NCBI GenBank assembly: GCA_003427395.1
Contig: BFEA01000364.1
Span: 770,748-805,440 of the forward strand
Length of the DNA: 34,693 nucleotides
Source of the DNA: Chara braunii
Taxonomy: Eukaryota; Streptophyta; Charophyceae; Charales; Characeae
Direction of reading: 5' to 3'
This document shows, piece after piece, positions 1 through 9,490 of the stretch. Under the pieces are notes generated by a model that saw nothing but the letters and a program-made list of their open reading frames with translations, did not search any database and was not told the DNA's origin. The position numbers were made by a program, and so were the translations under genes. The first letter of the stretch is position 1; each line of letters opens with the position of its first letter.

Positions 1-335
1 GGGAGGTGGACCCCTAGGAGGCCGTTGCATTGACCATAGAAACAAGACTCTGCAAGAGGCAAGGTCTCACTAGCAACGAATCTTCCTTCAGAATCCTTAC
101 TCGATGTACATACAAGGGGTCAACAACCAGAAACACAGAATAGTAAGTACTTCCTGGCAAATTTCGGGATCCCATCGTTTTCCGCATGAGTAGGGGGCGG
201 CACTGCCATTGGATGAAAGTGGAAACCTTTGTAGATGTGGTGCATAGCGCGCAAATGTGGCCACCAGAGTAGTAAGGAAATCCTGAGAGTGGCAAACCTG
301 TACCCTGCCGCTAAAAAGATGACAGGTTGTTTTCC

Positions 336-336
<1 letters not shown>
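1..336. other. No gene recognised
   Basis: Unique-looking sequence of mixed composition. Open frames here are short, overlap on both strands and show no motif I recognise. The stretch ends where a GT microsatellite begins. Confidence 0.5.
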
Positions 337-394
<58 letters not shown>

Positions 395-472
395 GTCATA
401 TTCTCTATACACTCAAAAAAAGCATGACTGTACCAGACTGTTTCGGCGGACTTTCACCTACTTATCAGTGTG
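337..472 (+). repeat. GT-microsatellite-linked dispersed repeat, copy A
   Basis: An uninterrupted (TG)n run at 337-393 is followed by TTGTCATATTC, an A-run, GCATGACT and a GCGGACTTTCACC segment. The same order of blocks is present as reverse complement at about 16510-16700, and a short piece recurs at 16355-16385. The microsatellite is therefore part of a mobile or duplicated unit and not an isolated simple repeat. Class is unknown. Confidence 0.6.
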
Positions 473-951
473 CGTGTGTGTATTTCCTCCTCGTCCTGGT
501 TGGCTAGCATGCTACATTTGCCGAAACAAATGGTACCTTGTGAATAGTAAAAGTTCCTAGCATTTGCACAGGTGTGTCATCGTGTGTGTGATGCAATTTT
601 CCTTTCCCCTCCATCTTTTTCGTTTCTTTTACGGTCTATTAGTGTGGGATCCGACCCCAAGTTTCCCACTATTTTTCAGAGATGTCGCTCCGCCGCCACT
701 TCTTGGTCCGGGTCGCTGCCAGTTGTTGCGTCTCGGGCCTCCTAAAGTTGCGGTATATGGTAAAAGCACTAGTGGTACAAGTTTTCAAGAGTCTTCAAGA
801 GTCCGATTTTGGCCCCGAAACTGGGAGGAGCACAGCTTTGATGATTTGATCCTGTATGCCCGTTGCAACCGGCACTGTTCTGGGAAATGAGCCCTTTGAA
901 CATGGGCGCGTGGGAGGAGAGCACCCAATAAAATGGCTGGGGCAATTGTAA
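473..951. other. No gene recognised
   Basis: A 108-codon open frame at 564-890 has low-complexity, proline- and phenylalanine-rich content and no recognisable domain. I do not call it a gene. A small direct repeat (TTCAAGAGTC twice, about 783-801) is visible. Confidence 0.45.
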
Positions 952-1103
952 CAGGTGCCAGAAAAAACTTACCTTCCAGTTCCAGTTCTACTACAGGAAG
1001 GGAGGCGCGGTACCTGTTCTGGAAGACAACAGGCGCCAGAAAAACTAAAACTTACCTTACAGTTCTGTTACAGGAGGGGACACGAGGTACCTGTGGTAAC
1101 AGC
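952..1103. repeat. Imperfect tandem duplication, about 75-bp unit
   Basis: Two adjacent copies (about 952-1029 and 1030-1103) share CAGGYGCCAGAAAAA, then CTTACCTT.CAGTT and a GGTACCTGT block. The copies differ by substitutions and small indels. Confidence 0.7.
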
Positions 1104-1275
1104 TCCGATCTATTTATGGGGAGAAAAAAAATAAAATAAAACCGGGCCCAGCATCCCATTTGAAGCATGAACAGAAACAGAATCATCAAAAGACTGGGCC
1201 TTTATTCGCAGCCATCCAATGAATAACCACCAAAAGAGCCATACACTTTGTTGTCTTGGTTGGCCCCCAAATTTT

Positions 1276-1400
1276 ATTATTATTATTATTATTTTTCCAA
1301 ACAGAATAGAGGCTCGGAGCAATTATGGGGAGCAGCACATGCTGGGAACCGGCCCCAGAGTCCCTTATAGAATGTAGGAGCAGCACATGCGGGGCCGGGA
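1276..1400 (-). repeat. SINE-like family, divergent copy 1
   Basis: A (TTA)n/T-run at about 1276-1297 is followed by CCAAACAGAATAG and a GGGGAGCAGCACATGCTGG core. This resembles the better copies at 1558-1720 and 4703-4850. Read on the minus strand, the A/T-rich run forms a 3' tail. The segment also has a GGCCCC / GGGGCC inverted pair. The relation is by eye and this copy is the least certain of the three. Confidence 0.4.
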
Positions 1401-1557
1401 ACCGCAGTCTACCCCGAGAAACAGGTTATTGATTAGGGGGAGCATTACCCGGCTTGGTTACTGATTACCGTATTACAGCTTCCTACACAACCACGGGCCC
1501 ATAAGCACTTTCTGCTTCTCATCCAGCTTGCTAGTTGGTTATTTGTCTCCCAAGTCT
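1401..1557. other. No feature recognised
   Basis: Short unique-looking spacer between two SINE-like copies. I see no coding potential or structural motif. Confidence 0.4.
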
Positions 1558-1720
1558 TTTTTTTTTTTTTTTTTTTCTTAAACAGAGCAACCCGGATTGG
1601 TGCTAGGGGTGCTGATAGGAGCAGGCACCACTAGCACTCCGGGGGAGGCTCTGTCTATTGGTGGGGAGCAGCACCTGCTGGAAGTTGGGTCGGGGGTCCA
1701 AGTCTTCAGGAACCAAATGG
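1558..1720 (-). repeat. SINE-like family, copy 2 with poly-A tail on minus strand
   Basis: A run of about 20 T at 1557-1576 (poly-A on the minus strand) is followed by AAACAGAGCAA and a block containing TCTATTGGTGGGGAGCAGCA at 1654-1673. The 30 bases from 1654 to 1683 match 4789-4818 at all but one position. A retroposon tail next to a conserved body suggests a SINE or another poly-A retroposon on the minus strand. No clear pol III A or B box was found. Confidence 0.55.
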
Positions 1721-1918
1721 GACCTTTTCTTTTCCTGTCCACCAGAATCGTGTATCTCGTGCATTTGCGAACTTGGGTTTGTAGTTGTCCTGTACCGGGG
1801 AGTTCACCCCTGAATAAGGCGTTAAGTGTAGTTCCCTGTAGGTCGTACAGAATCTTACGTCCGTACAATTGTGGTTTTGTGGCAAAAAAATGCAAAAAAA
1901 AATAAAATCAAATAAATG
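1721..1918. other. No gene recognised
   Basis: Complementary open frames of about 100 codons cover this stretch and the preceding SINE-like copy. They show no domain and continue through the repeat, so I treat them as chance. Confidence 0.4.
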
Positions 1919-1953
1919 TGGGGTTGTAGAGCTCGAAAAGATCTACAACCCCA
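1919..1953. repeat. Perfect 12-bp inverted repeat (hairpin)
   Basis: TGGGGTTGTAGA at 1919-1930 is exactly complementary to TCTACAACCCCA at 1942-1953, with an 11-nt loop. A/T-rich sequence lies on both sides. Function is unknown. Confidence 0.8.
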
Positions 1954-2076
1954 TATTTTATTTTTATTTCTTCGCATTTAAATAGTTTTTTAAAAACTGA
2001 AGAAAGAGAGGAAAACAAAGAAAACAAAAAGAATCTGGTAGCGATTTTTTTTCTGGATGTGGGGTCGTGCTGCAGC

Positions 2077-2241
2077 GTGTGTGTGTGTGTGTGTGTGTGC
2101 ACGCCGGGAGAGGAGACGCCCCCCAACTACCCCAACTATCAATCAATCAATCAAACAAAAAAAAAAAAAAAAAAAGGACGCAGGAAACTGTGTGTGCGTG
2201 TATCTGTGTGCATGCACGCAAGGGCGAGGAGACCCCTCCGC

Positions 2242-2274
<33 letters not shown>

Positions 2275-2315
2275 CCAATCAAAAAAAGAAAAGAAAAGAA
2301 CGAAGTTCCGCATGC

Positions 2316-2364
<49 letters not shown>

Positions 2365-2405
2365 CACGCCAGGGGAGGCGGCCCCCCACAACAATCAACC
2401 AATCT
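2077..2405. repeat. Tandem compound microsatellite array, three units
   Basis: Three successive units of about 110-130 bp each consist of (TG)n or a TG-rich tract, a GC-rich linker like GCACGCCRGGGGAGGCG then a C-run, an (ATCA)n tract and an A-rich tract. The first starts near 2077, the second near 2188 and the third near 2318. The long open frames here encode only Cys-Val and Asn-Gln-Ser repeats and are not genes. Confidence 0.75.
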
Positions 2406-2925
2406 GCTACCAGACTTGTCTTCTTTTCACTCAGCATGCATGCAAACAGATGACGATCAGACTGGCGCACTTCGCCCACACAAAGCTCAGAGATAGACGA
2501 AGCCAGGAATACAACTCAGATTCAAACTTGTTTGGATGGCTATGGTGCATGAGCGGCCAACAACGATAATCATCCGTATATCCTGGCAACTTATTCACAC
2601 GCACGCATTGTGGATCTCCCTGGATGTCCCGCCAACACTCACACTCACACACACTGAACACACACACACACACACATACTAACTTTCTACTTGGCAGCTA
2701 CTGGATCTTCTACACTAACAACTAACTAGCGGCTATGGCTGCGTCTTCCTCCTCTTAGCCCACTTCTCCTACAGGCACCTGCAGACCTCCGCACACAATA
2801 CGCTCAGGCAGCACTTCCGCACGGCTCACGGGCCGAATGAATGCATGACTGAACGGAACGCTGCCTCTTTATTTATACTTCGGATTGTCGTTGGTCTGCC
2901 CTTGGACGTCGGTCCCGGGTGCACA
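2406..2925. other. No gene recognised; CA-rich tract
   Basis: Mixed sequence with a CA-rich tract near 2635-2680. Open frames are short and feature-poor. Confidence 0.4.
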
Positions 2926-3205
2926 CAGTCCCACATGGTACTTGCTGACTTGACAAAGTGGGAGCTGGGACTGGTTACCGCTGACTAGGACAGGTAGGAC
3001 TTAGGACTGCCCTTTGCTGACTGTGCTAGGACTGTCCTCTGCTGACTTTGGCGCGGACTGACACCAAGACTCACGAAACGCCAGTTCCAGAAGTTCCGGA
3101 AGGCCGTAGACTTGACCCTTTGATACTATAGCAGCTACGACGCTGACGCTATGACGTTGACCCTTCAATACTGTAGCAGCTACGACCTAGACCACTGCTA
3201 TTAAC
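2926..3205. repeat. Degenerate minisatellite
   Basis: Imperfect reiterations of GCTGACT...AGGACTG occur from about 2940 to 3065. Two copies of a roughly 45-bp unit follow, about 3109-3152 and 3153-3200, each containing TTGACCCTT...ATACT.TAGCAGCTACGAC. Confidence 0.6.
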
Positions 3206-3244
3206 TCCTAATCAACATACCTACAGCTTATGACCCGACCACCA

Positions 3245-3330
3245 CACTATCTACAACAGCCAAGCACACGACTTTCAGAACACAGGTCGCGGGTTCAAAC
3301 AGACACGGGGTCACACGGGTCAACTGGTAC
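3245..3330 (+). other. Weak tRNA-like segment (possible SINE head)
   Basis: The stretch contains GCCAAGCACACGAC and, about 25 nt on, GGTCGCGGGTTCAAAC, which resembles a T-arm / pol III B box (GGTTCRANNC). The T stem does not close and there is no acceptor stem, so it is not a functional tRNA. A tRNA-derived SINE remnant is possible; chance is also possible. Confidence 0.25.
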
Positions 3331-3465
3331 TGTACATGGGTAGGGGTGACGTCTAGGGATCGAGCCCTGCTATCTTCATCTGCTACCGTAAAGGTGAAAA
3401 CCGTTTCAAATAGATAAAAAAAGGAAAGAAGAAAAAAGAGAACAAGGTTTCTTGCGCTTGCGTGA

Positions 3466-3518
3466 ATATGTGTGTGTGTGTGCACACGGGGGGGAGGCGA
3501 CCCCCCGGCAACCTGGTT
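3466..3518. repeat. Isolated fourth copy of the TG / GC-linker unit
   Basis: An A-rich stretch, GCGCTTGCG, (TG)n and GCACACGGGGGGGAGGCG followed by a C-run repeat the order seen in the array at 2077-2405. The G-run and C-run can pair as a hairpin. Confidence 0.6.
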
Positions 3519-4360
3519 GCATAAGCTCACATTCTCTTGCTGCAATGTGGTTCTTTCCCTTGCACCTGTAGCTTTCAAGCTCACCTTTTCTCTCAATGTT
3601 TTCCTTCTTCCCTCTTTCCCTGGCTTTGCCCCATTTTTCAACTCCTTCATGCTTTTTTCCGGCTTCTCCCACGCTCCGCAGTCCGACAACTCACTCACGG
3701 AGTGTCTCCTCTTCTTCTGACCCTTCGCCTTTGATCTCCCCACGCCTTTGTTAGAACTCCAAGACCCCCAATCTCAATCCCCTTGCTCTCTCACTTCGTG
3801 GAACTTGGTCACTGGCTAGCTTGATGGTTGATCGATGGGCAGAGAAGACCTGGCATGGTGGCGTCAAGTCCAGCAGGCAGGGCTGGTAGGTTCCCTCCAA
3901 AATACTGCAGAAACTACCACCAACCCAACATGCCAATTGAGCATTGCGGGTCGATAATGTCACCCTGGATTAGGTGGCTCATGACAACACACTGTCATTG
4001 TCGGCATTGATTGAACAATTATGTGAACAGGCAATTTGCACCAGTCCAGGCACCCTGGATTAACCCAATATGAAATACACATACTAGAGAGGTGATCTTT
4101 ATTGCAAATAACTGACGGGTTTGAAGCTTATGTTTGCTATGGATAATACAATTTCCTCTAACCTAGATATAGCACATAAGTAGTTCTGGGAGGAAATGTG
4201 ATCCGAAACATCCTTCAGTTTTCAGCTGAGCTCCTCAGTATTTCTTTGCAGTTGGATTCGAACTGAGGTCTGTATTTCAACAGGTAAAAAAAAGAAAAAA
4301 AGAAAAACGATCCCCCCAATAACAAATGGTTTGCTGTGGTGGTTTCGCGAGGACAATCGT
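3519..4360. other. No gene recognised
   Basis: Pyrimidine-rich sequence at 3590-3720 gives chance open frames. CACCCTGGATTA occurs twice (about 3961 and 4050). AGTTCGAATCC on the minus strand near 4250-4263 resembles a pol III B box, close to an A-rich run at 4285-4305, but no A box was seen. Confidence 0.4.
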
Positions 4361-4416
4361 CGCAGGTGGGGAATTTTTGTTTTTCTTTCGCAGGTGGGGA
4401 ATTTTTGTTTTTCTTT
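4361..4416. repeat. Perfect 28-bp tandem duplication
   Basis: The 28-bp unit starting CGCAGGTGGGGAATTTTTG is present twice without a mismatch (4361-4388 and 4389-4416), which indicates a recent local duplication. Confidence 0.9.
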
Positions 4417-4702
4417 CTTATGGGAGTCAAAGACGACGACCACTGGGCATAAAGGAAAAAGAAAAGGGGAAACGAAGAAATGCAATCAAAGGGGGAAAAA
4501 AAAACGCTCCGCAAGGGTGACACACATATGCAAAAATGGTCAAACGTTTTTTTCATTTTTTACATCTTAATATGGTTGTTTCGACTCTTTCGAGAGAAAA
4601 GTGAGGTGCAAAGTATAGGAAAATTCGACTTGAGGATCCACAATGCAGAACCGGCCGCTGGGTTGCCAAGCAAAAAGATTACGCGTGATTTCCAAACGAC
4701 AA
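4417..4702. other. No gene recognised
   Basis: A-rich and mixed sequence. A 148-codon open frame at 4480-4926 runs through the SINE-like copy that follows and has no recognisable domain. Confidence 0.4.
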
Positions 4703-4850
4703 CTTTTTTTTTTTTTAAACAAACACCCCCTTCAATGTTAGTGGTGTTGATAAGAGCAAACACCACTACCACCTGGGGAGCGGCTCCATCTATTGGTGGG
4801 GAGCATCACCTGCTGGAAAACGGGTCCAGCGTCCCATATACAAGCATGAG
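4703..4850 (-). repeat. SINE-like family, copy 3 with poly-A tail on minus strand
   Basis: A T-run at about 4704-4716, then TAAACAAACACC, and a body whose core (4789-4818) matches 1654-1683 at all but one position. Order and orientation are the same as in the copy at 1558-1720. Confidence 0.55.
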
Positions 4851-5067
4851 TTCAGAGCATACCAGAACAGAAGATGTGGAAGTTCCTGCCAGCATTGATT
4901 GCCCTGAAAGCCAGGGGATTTACTGAGCAGGAGTTTGGAGAGGAGGGATCCTCTTCACCACGAAACCGGCGCCAACTAACTGCTGTTACATGCTGGTTCC
5001 TCCCTCCCCCGCCATTGATAATTCTGAAATCTGGAGTACAAATGGGTGTTGTGGTAGGTGATGTTGA

Positions 5068-5086
5068 TGCTGCTGCTGCTGCTGCT
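5068..5086. repeat. (TGC)n microsatellite
   Basis: Six perfect TGC triplets plus one base. No gene was recognised around it. Confidence 0.9.
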
Positions 5087-5187
5087 AGAGATGCAGAAGG
5101 CTGATTATGTCTGCAGATCTCTGAGCACCTTAACCCCGTCCATACCATCGCATGTCTACAATTGCTGTGGCTGCAGGGGGGAACATA

Positions 5188-5562
5188 TCAGGAAAATCCC
5201 CTGGATCCTCTTTGGGATATCGGGATTGACTTGCAGCCATTCATAAACTGAAGTTTGCTGTTTTTGGTGAATTCGTTACCTTCCTGTTCATCCCCTCTTT
5301 CCCCGTGGCAAACGATGTGTGTTAACTTGGCTCCTTTTTCCCCACCCAGCCAGTCCGCACAAAGTTTACTGATTACTTTTGTGATATCTACTTTCTGTGT
5401 CAAATGAGTTAACTTTTCCTGCACTTTGTTCCACTGCACTCTTATTTCCATTTGTATGAAGTGTCTGACTATCTCTCCTGCTTCCCCTTCTCTCATCCTG
5501 GGCCCTTCTGATCAAACACACATCTCCTTGTCCATAGCATCCAGGCCACAACTTTCCTGGCG
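5188..5562 (-). pseudogene. LINE ORF2 C-terminal tail (probable)
   Basis: A 102-codon minus-strand frame (5188-5496), rich in Lys, Glu and Gln, follows the zf-RVT block. An alternative frame overlaps it at 5366-5551. It is not a family I recognise; position and orientation suggest the end of LINE ORF2. It could also be unrelated flanking sequence. Confidence 0.35.
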
Positions 5563-5652
5563 ATAACGAACAGATTTGTGGCGTAGTTGGAGGCTAAAGG
5601 CCTACCCCATTCTCCTAGTAATATCGATTCTCATTTCCATGGCCATACCTCC

Positions 5653-6147
5653 TCAGTTTCGAGTTGGGACCAGATGCGGTCCCACCAGCGCCACATTAGC
5701 ACCGCCCATGGGCAGTGGGCACTGGAGAAAATTATGTTCTATTGTTTTACAAACTTTGCGGCTCGGGAATCCCGTTAGGCAGATTTTACACCATAGAAGG
5801 GCTTCTCCTCTCTGTTCTAGATTAGTTATGTCAATGATCCAGTTGTTGGTGGGAAGGCATCTGTGAAGAATCTGCCATTGCAGGGCAGCAAATTTGGCCG
5901 GTCTTTCCATTAGTCCTTTAAACCACTTTATTCCTTGTACCTGATCATCTCCTAGGTTTAAGTGCCTCTTCCACCTCTCCCGCACCACTGTCCGCACATC
6001 CACTTTGGGTCTAATCATCCTGTACGTGCTCTTTACTGTCAGGCCAGAGAGTTCAACCTTTTTCCCTGTTCGGCTTCTCACCCATTGCCATTCTAGCGGG
6101 TCCAGGGCCAGAGTGGATTGGGGGATTTCTGGTCGATAGGCTTGCAA
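5653..6147 (-). pseudogene. LINE ORF2 zf-RVT domain
   Basis: This 164-codon open block has the features of the zf-RVT region found at the end of plant LINE ORF2: a tryptophan-rich helix (WKRHLNLGD, then IKWFKGLMERPAKFAALQW), LHRCLPTNNW, then LLWCKIC (about 5766-5799) and IEHNFLQCP, giving a C-x2-C...H...C zinc set. It ends at an in-frame stop just after the zinc motif. In known LINEs this domain is thought to bind nucleic acid during target-primed reverse transcription. Identification is by motif only. Confidence 0.8.
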
Positions 6148-6210
6148 TTCTGTTCTTCCTCCGTTGTGTGTCTGAAGTACTTGTAAACGATACAGGTTGG
6201 TTTTCTTGTG

Positions 6211-6761
6211 TCATTGGACCGAGTCTGGGTGGTACCTTACCAGAGTGTCGTCCTCCTTTCTTTCGAATAAGTTTACCATGGCACCTTCAGTTCTCGCCTC
6301 CACGACGCACCCTATTTGTAGGGGTGACTCCTCCAACTTGACTGCCACCCAGTCTTGATCCTGCAAGTGTGGTCCTTTTCTCAGGATCACCACCCAGGCT
6401 AAGGGTATGGAGAATATCAATTGTTCCAGCCTGATTGCCAGGTTGCGGGTGTGTCGCAGATGAGGTCTCAATTGTTGGGTGGTTTTCCAATCCTTAGCAG
6501 CCTCATCCCATATGTCCTCTACTCGGAGGATCCCATTACTAACCCACGAGGTCCATTGGGGGTCTCAGCTATTAAACCACCAGTACTTGTCCCAGCTATT
6601 GAAGCCGAGCCTGAATATGCCCTGCGCGCCAATTTTTGCCGAGCCTGCGGGGAGTGGGAAAAAATACGGGACATCTGCTGCTGCAAGCAGGTACCGCCCC
6701 TTCCTTTAGACCTGCTGCCAGCAGATGGAACGTAAACAGGCCGTCGTTTCCTTGTTTCCAC
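6211..6761 (-). pseudogene. LINE ORF2 connection region
   Basis: Two minus-strand blocks (6519-6761 and 6211-6471) lie directly upstream of the zf-RVT block in the direction of translation. They include the piece WDEAAKDWKTTQQL near 6480-6520, of the kind seen in plant LINE connection regions. A frame change or stops separate the blocks. The right edge abuts the poly-A repeat insertion. Confidence 0.55.
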
Positions 6762-6763
6762 TC

Positions 6764-7310
6764 ACGCATTCAATGCTCCCGTGAAGGATCGTTTTCCAAA
6801 AAAAAAAAAAGTCAAAAAAAAAAGAAAGAGAGAAACGTGAACGTCGTGCAGCAGTGAAGCCAGATACATGCGTCGAAGTTGCAACGTTACACTGCCTCTG
6901 GGACCTGAGGCAATGAATGCTCCCCGTCTCTCACGGGGAGCAAGTGCAGAAACAGCCAACTATCTTATTATCAAAAAAAAAAAAAAAAAAAAAGGGGGAA
7001 ACGGGAAACAGGCATACAACGCCATGCAGCAGTGAAGCCAGATACATGCGTCGAAGTTGCAACCTCACACTGCCTTTGGGACCTGAGGCACTGAATGCTT
7101 CCCGTCTCGCACGGGGAGCAAGTGCAGAAACAGCCAACGATCTGATTGCCAAAAAAAAAAAAAAAACGTGAAGGGGCAAACGGGAAACCAGCATCTGAAC
7201 GTGATTGCCCTAAGATTCATACAACGCCGTGCAGAAGTGAAGCCAGATACATTCTTGCCCCCCCCCCAAAAAAAAAAAAAAAAGAAAAGAAAGGAAAGCA
7301 ACCATCTATG
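6764..7310 (+). repeat. Tandem poly-A-tailed repeat units with conserved hairpin
   Basis: Two near-complete units (about 6836-7014 and 7015-7216) and partial units on both sides share GTGAAGCCAGATACATGCG, CTGGGACCTGAGGCA, a hairpin and AGCAAGTGCAGAAACAGCCA, and each ends in a long A-run. The hairpin is TGCTCCCCGT / ACGGGGAGCA with a 5-nt loop in the first unit; in the second a C-to-T change keeps the pair as a G-U wobble. This looks like a tandemly repeated short retroposon inserted into LINE ORF2. No tRNA-like box was found and the class is unknown. Confidence 0.6.
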
Positions 7311-7329
7311 TTTATTTTTTCCTCGTCCG

Positions 7330-8330
7330 TTTTCATTTTTGTTTTTTTGCCTCCTTGCTACCACTGTCCGCGCGTTTCCACATAGCACACCACCAGGACA
7401 TCGTGCAGTCCTTTTGCCTCGTTTCCATGGGGCCACCAGCTCCCTCCCCCATTGCCATGCCAAGCCTTTGCCGAGGCGTGGGAAATGGGTAGCATTAACG
7501 CTAAGGATCCGTGGCCGATGTATGGGCCAAGTACTAGTGGTTTAAAAACCTGGCCTTGCCGATTGGTAATGGCTCTTTTACCAAACAAGGGTTGTCGCAG
7601 GACCTCTTCCATCCGTTCTGGGGGGGCCTTGTCAGGGAGCGGTAACCTTCTCCAATCCTTGATTAAGTTGGCCCAAATTTTATCCTTTGTTAGATCTTGT
7701 CTCTGTCTCCTTCCTCTCGCGAGTGCGGATTTGCTCTGGGGATTGACCAGTAACGGTCCTCAATCCAGGCAGCGGGTCTACCCCCAGGCCCCAGGACGGT
7801 TTCTGGGGCCAGCCTACAGATCTGTTCCTTGGCCAGATTCTCCCAAGGGCGGACTTTGCCCCGGAGCAGTCTTTTAAGTCATTGGATTGTCAAAGTTGTT
7901 GCTTGTAGAGAGGGATTCAACAGTCTCATCCCACCCTTCGATTGGGTTCGATCAACGTATCTCATGTCACTCGGATTATGACGTGTTGTTGGTCTGAGTC
8001 CCCCCTCCAGAGGAAGACCGCCAATTGTTTCTTGAGAGATTTGATACCTTCCTTGCTAAGATGCTAGAGGGTTCACTTATACCAGATTGCTGTCAATACT
8101 TCATTGTTAACGATCAGCACCCTCTCAAAGATGGATGTGTTTTTGTTTTTCCATTTTTGTTTTTTTTCTAATGTTGTTCTAGTTATTCATTCATCTTTAT
8201 TTTTCGGCAGCCCCTGCGATGAAAGAGTCGATCCCAGCATGCGAGTTTGTTCCTTCAGAGGCCTCTAGTCTACCTTGGGCTGTCGGGGGGCGGACCCCAT
8301 AATAATGGATCCACCAACCCTGCGTCGTGC
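7330..8330 (-). pseudogene. LINE ORF2 region between RT and connection, degenerate
   Basis: Minus-strand translation resembles the post-RT part of plant LINE ORF2 in pieces: an 84-codon open block at 7358-7612, a block with WPRNRSVGWPQ near 7800-7830, and a DTLIEPNRRVG-like piece near 7930-7960, similar to the W..L..PK..GGLG motif that usually follows the RT. Many stops and frame changes. No catalytic motif is expected here. Confidence 0.5.
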
Positions 8331-8331
8331 T

Positions 8332-9490
8332 TCACCCATTGATGGTCATGTCCGATACCTGGGTGAAGCGCGTCATCAGGGCCAAAATTTCTGCCATATT
8401 GTTGTGGGTATCTTCTGAGTGTTCTGTTACTATTGTTAAATCATCAACAAACATTGAGTAAATGGATAAGGCTTCCTCTGGGCTGCCTGCCAGACGAAGT
8501 CGAGAGATTTTTTTGTTTATTCTCAGGTTAGCCCCAACAGCTTCCATTACGATGATGAAGAAAAAATGGGCTATGAGATCTCCCTGTCTCATTGAACGTT
8601 GTAGTCTGAAGTCCGGTGCAATCAAGTCATTCACCTACACACATGTTTTCGTGTTGTGGTAGAGAATTTTTATCCACTCCCGAAATTCCGGTTCAAAGTT
8701 CATTTTCTGAAGGCATTTGTCTATGAATCTTCAATCCACATGGTCATACACTTTCTCAAAATCGATAAACACGATTGCAACATTTTGAATCGTTTGGCTT
8801 GATGGTTTTATTTCAGGTAGCATGGCTTATCTGGCCGGATAATCTGATCGGATTATCTGGCCAATTTATCGGGGGTTATGTTTATCCGAAAATCCAGATG
8901 ATTAAAAACATGGCTAAAAAAAAAAAAAAAAAGTGATATTGCGCATGCAAAATATAATAGAACTACGTTTCTATTTCATAAAAAGCTTGATAGGTCATGA
9001 AAGGGTTCAAAGGGGGTAAGCTTAGGAATAAAGGAGTTTAGAGGGGGGATGTTTAATTAGTTTTATAACTTTTTATCTAAAAAAAAACAATTTCTGTTTT
9101 ATTTTTTATCTTCCTATCTGTTGAGATATCAAAGATGGCGTGAAGCCAAAAGTTGTTTGTATCATTGATATGAACAACATACTTTTTTCCAGATTTTTTT
9201 GAATTATTTATTTTGGTAAAAAAAAGATTTTTCCAAATCCGGAATTAATCCAAAATTTTCATCCGGATTAAAACTTCGGGATAAAATTGGTCTGCCGGAT
9301 ATCCGGATTTGCTACCTAGGTTTTATTAGCTCAATCACAAGTAGCACATTATGTTGAATGCTCCTGTTACGCATGAACCCGGTCTGCGCCGGGTGGATTA
9401 TCTCCCCCAAAACGGGGATCATTCTATTGGTCAGCGCTTTGGCCACCAATTTGTATACCACCGTGAGGAGGGTAATTGGTCGGTAATTTT
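8332..9490 (-). pseudogene. LINE reverse transcriptase, split by a DNA element
   Basis: On the minus strand, NYRPITLL (9467-9487) begins a non-LTR RT that continues with VYKLVAKALTNRM, PAQTGFMRNRS, FIDFEKVYDHVD, RQGDL and SMFVDDLTI. The catalytic pair is FVDD (8440-8451) where most LINEs have FADD; the first catalytic aspartate is the one in FIDFEK. The insertion 8813-9318 sits between the codons for IELIKP, and removing it with one copy of the 9-bp duplication restores the frame across the junction. An in-frame stop follows DHVD and another lies near 8640. Confidence 0.85.
8813..9318. mobile_element. 506-bp non-autonomous DNA element (MITE-like)
   Basis: An AT-rich block interrupts the LINE RT. 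It is flanked by GGTTTTATT on both sides (8804-8812 and 9319-9327). Its ends are inverted: AGGTAGCA at 8815-8822 against TGCTACCT at 9310-9317, with weaker complementarity continuing inward through GGATA/TATCC motifs. It has no coding capacity, an A-run at 8916-8933 and several ATCCGGAT palindromes near the right end. A 9-bp duplication suggests a Mutator-like element; the terminal CAGG / CCTA pattern instead resembles hAT elements, which normally make 8 bp. The superfamily is unresolved. Confidence 0.8.

Noticed and set aside
235-560. Two overlapping ORFs of up to 90 codons with Cys-Val repeats
   Set aside because: They are translations of the (TG)n microsatellite with short unique ends.
2057-2569. 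ORFs of 128-170 codons in all three plus frames
   Set aside because: All frames are open because the DNA is (TG)n, (ATCA)n and (A)n; the products are simple repeats.
3245-3330. tRNA gene
   Set aside because: A B-box-like motif is present but no acceptor stem, no closed T arm and no clear D arm.
4200-4310. tRNA or SINE head on the minus strand (AGTTCGAATCC)
   Set aside because: Only one short motif; no A box or stems.
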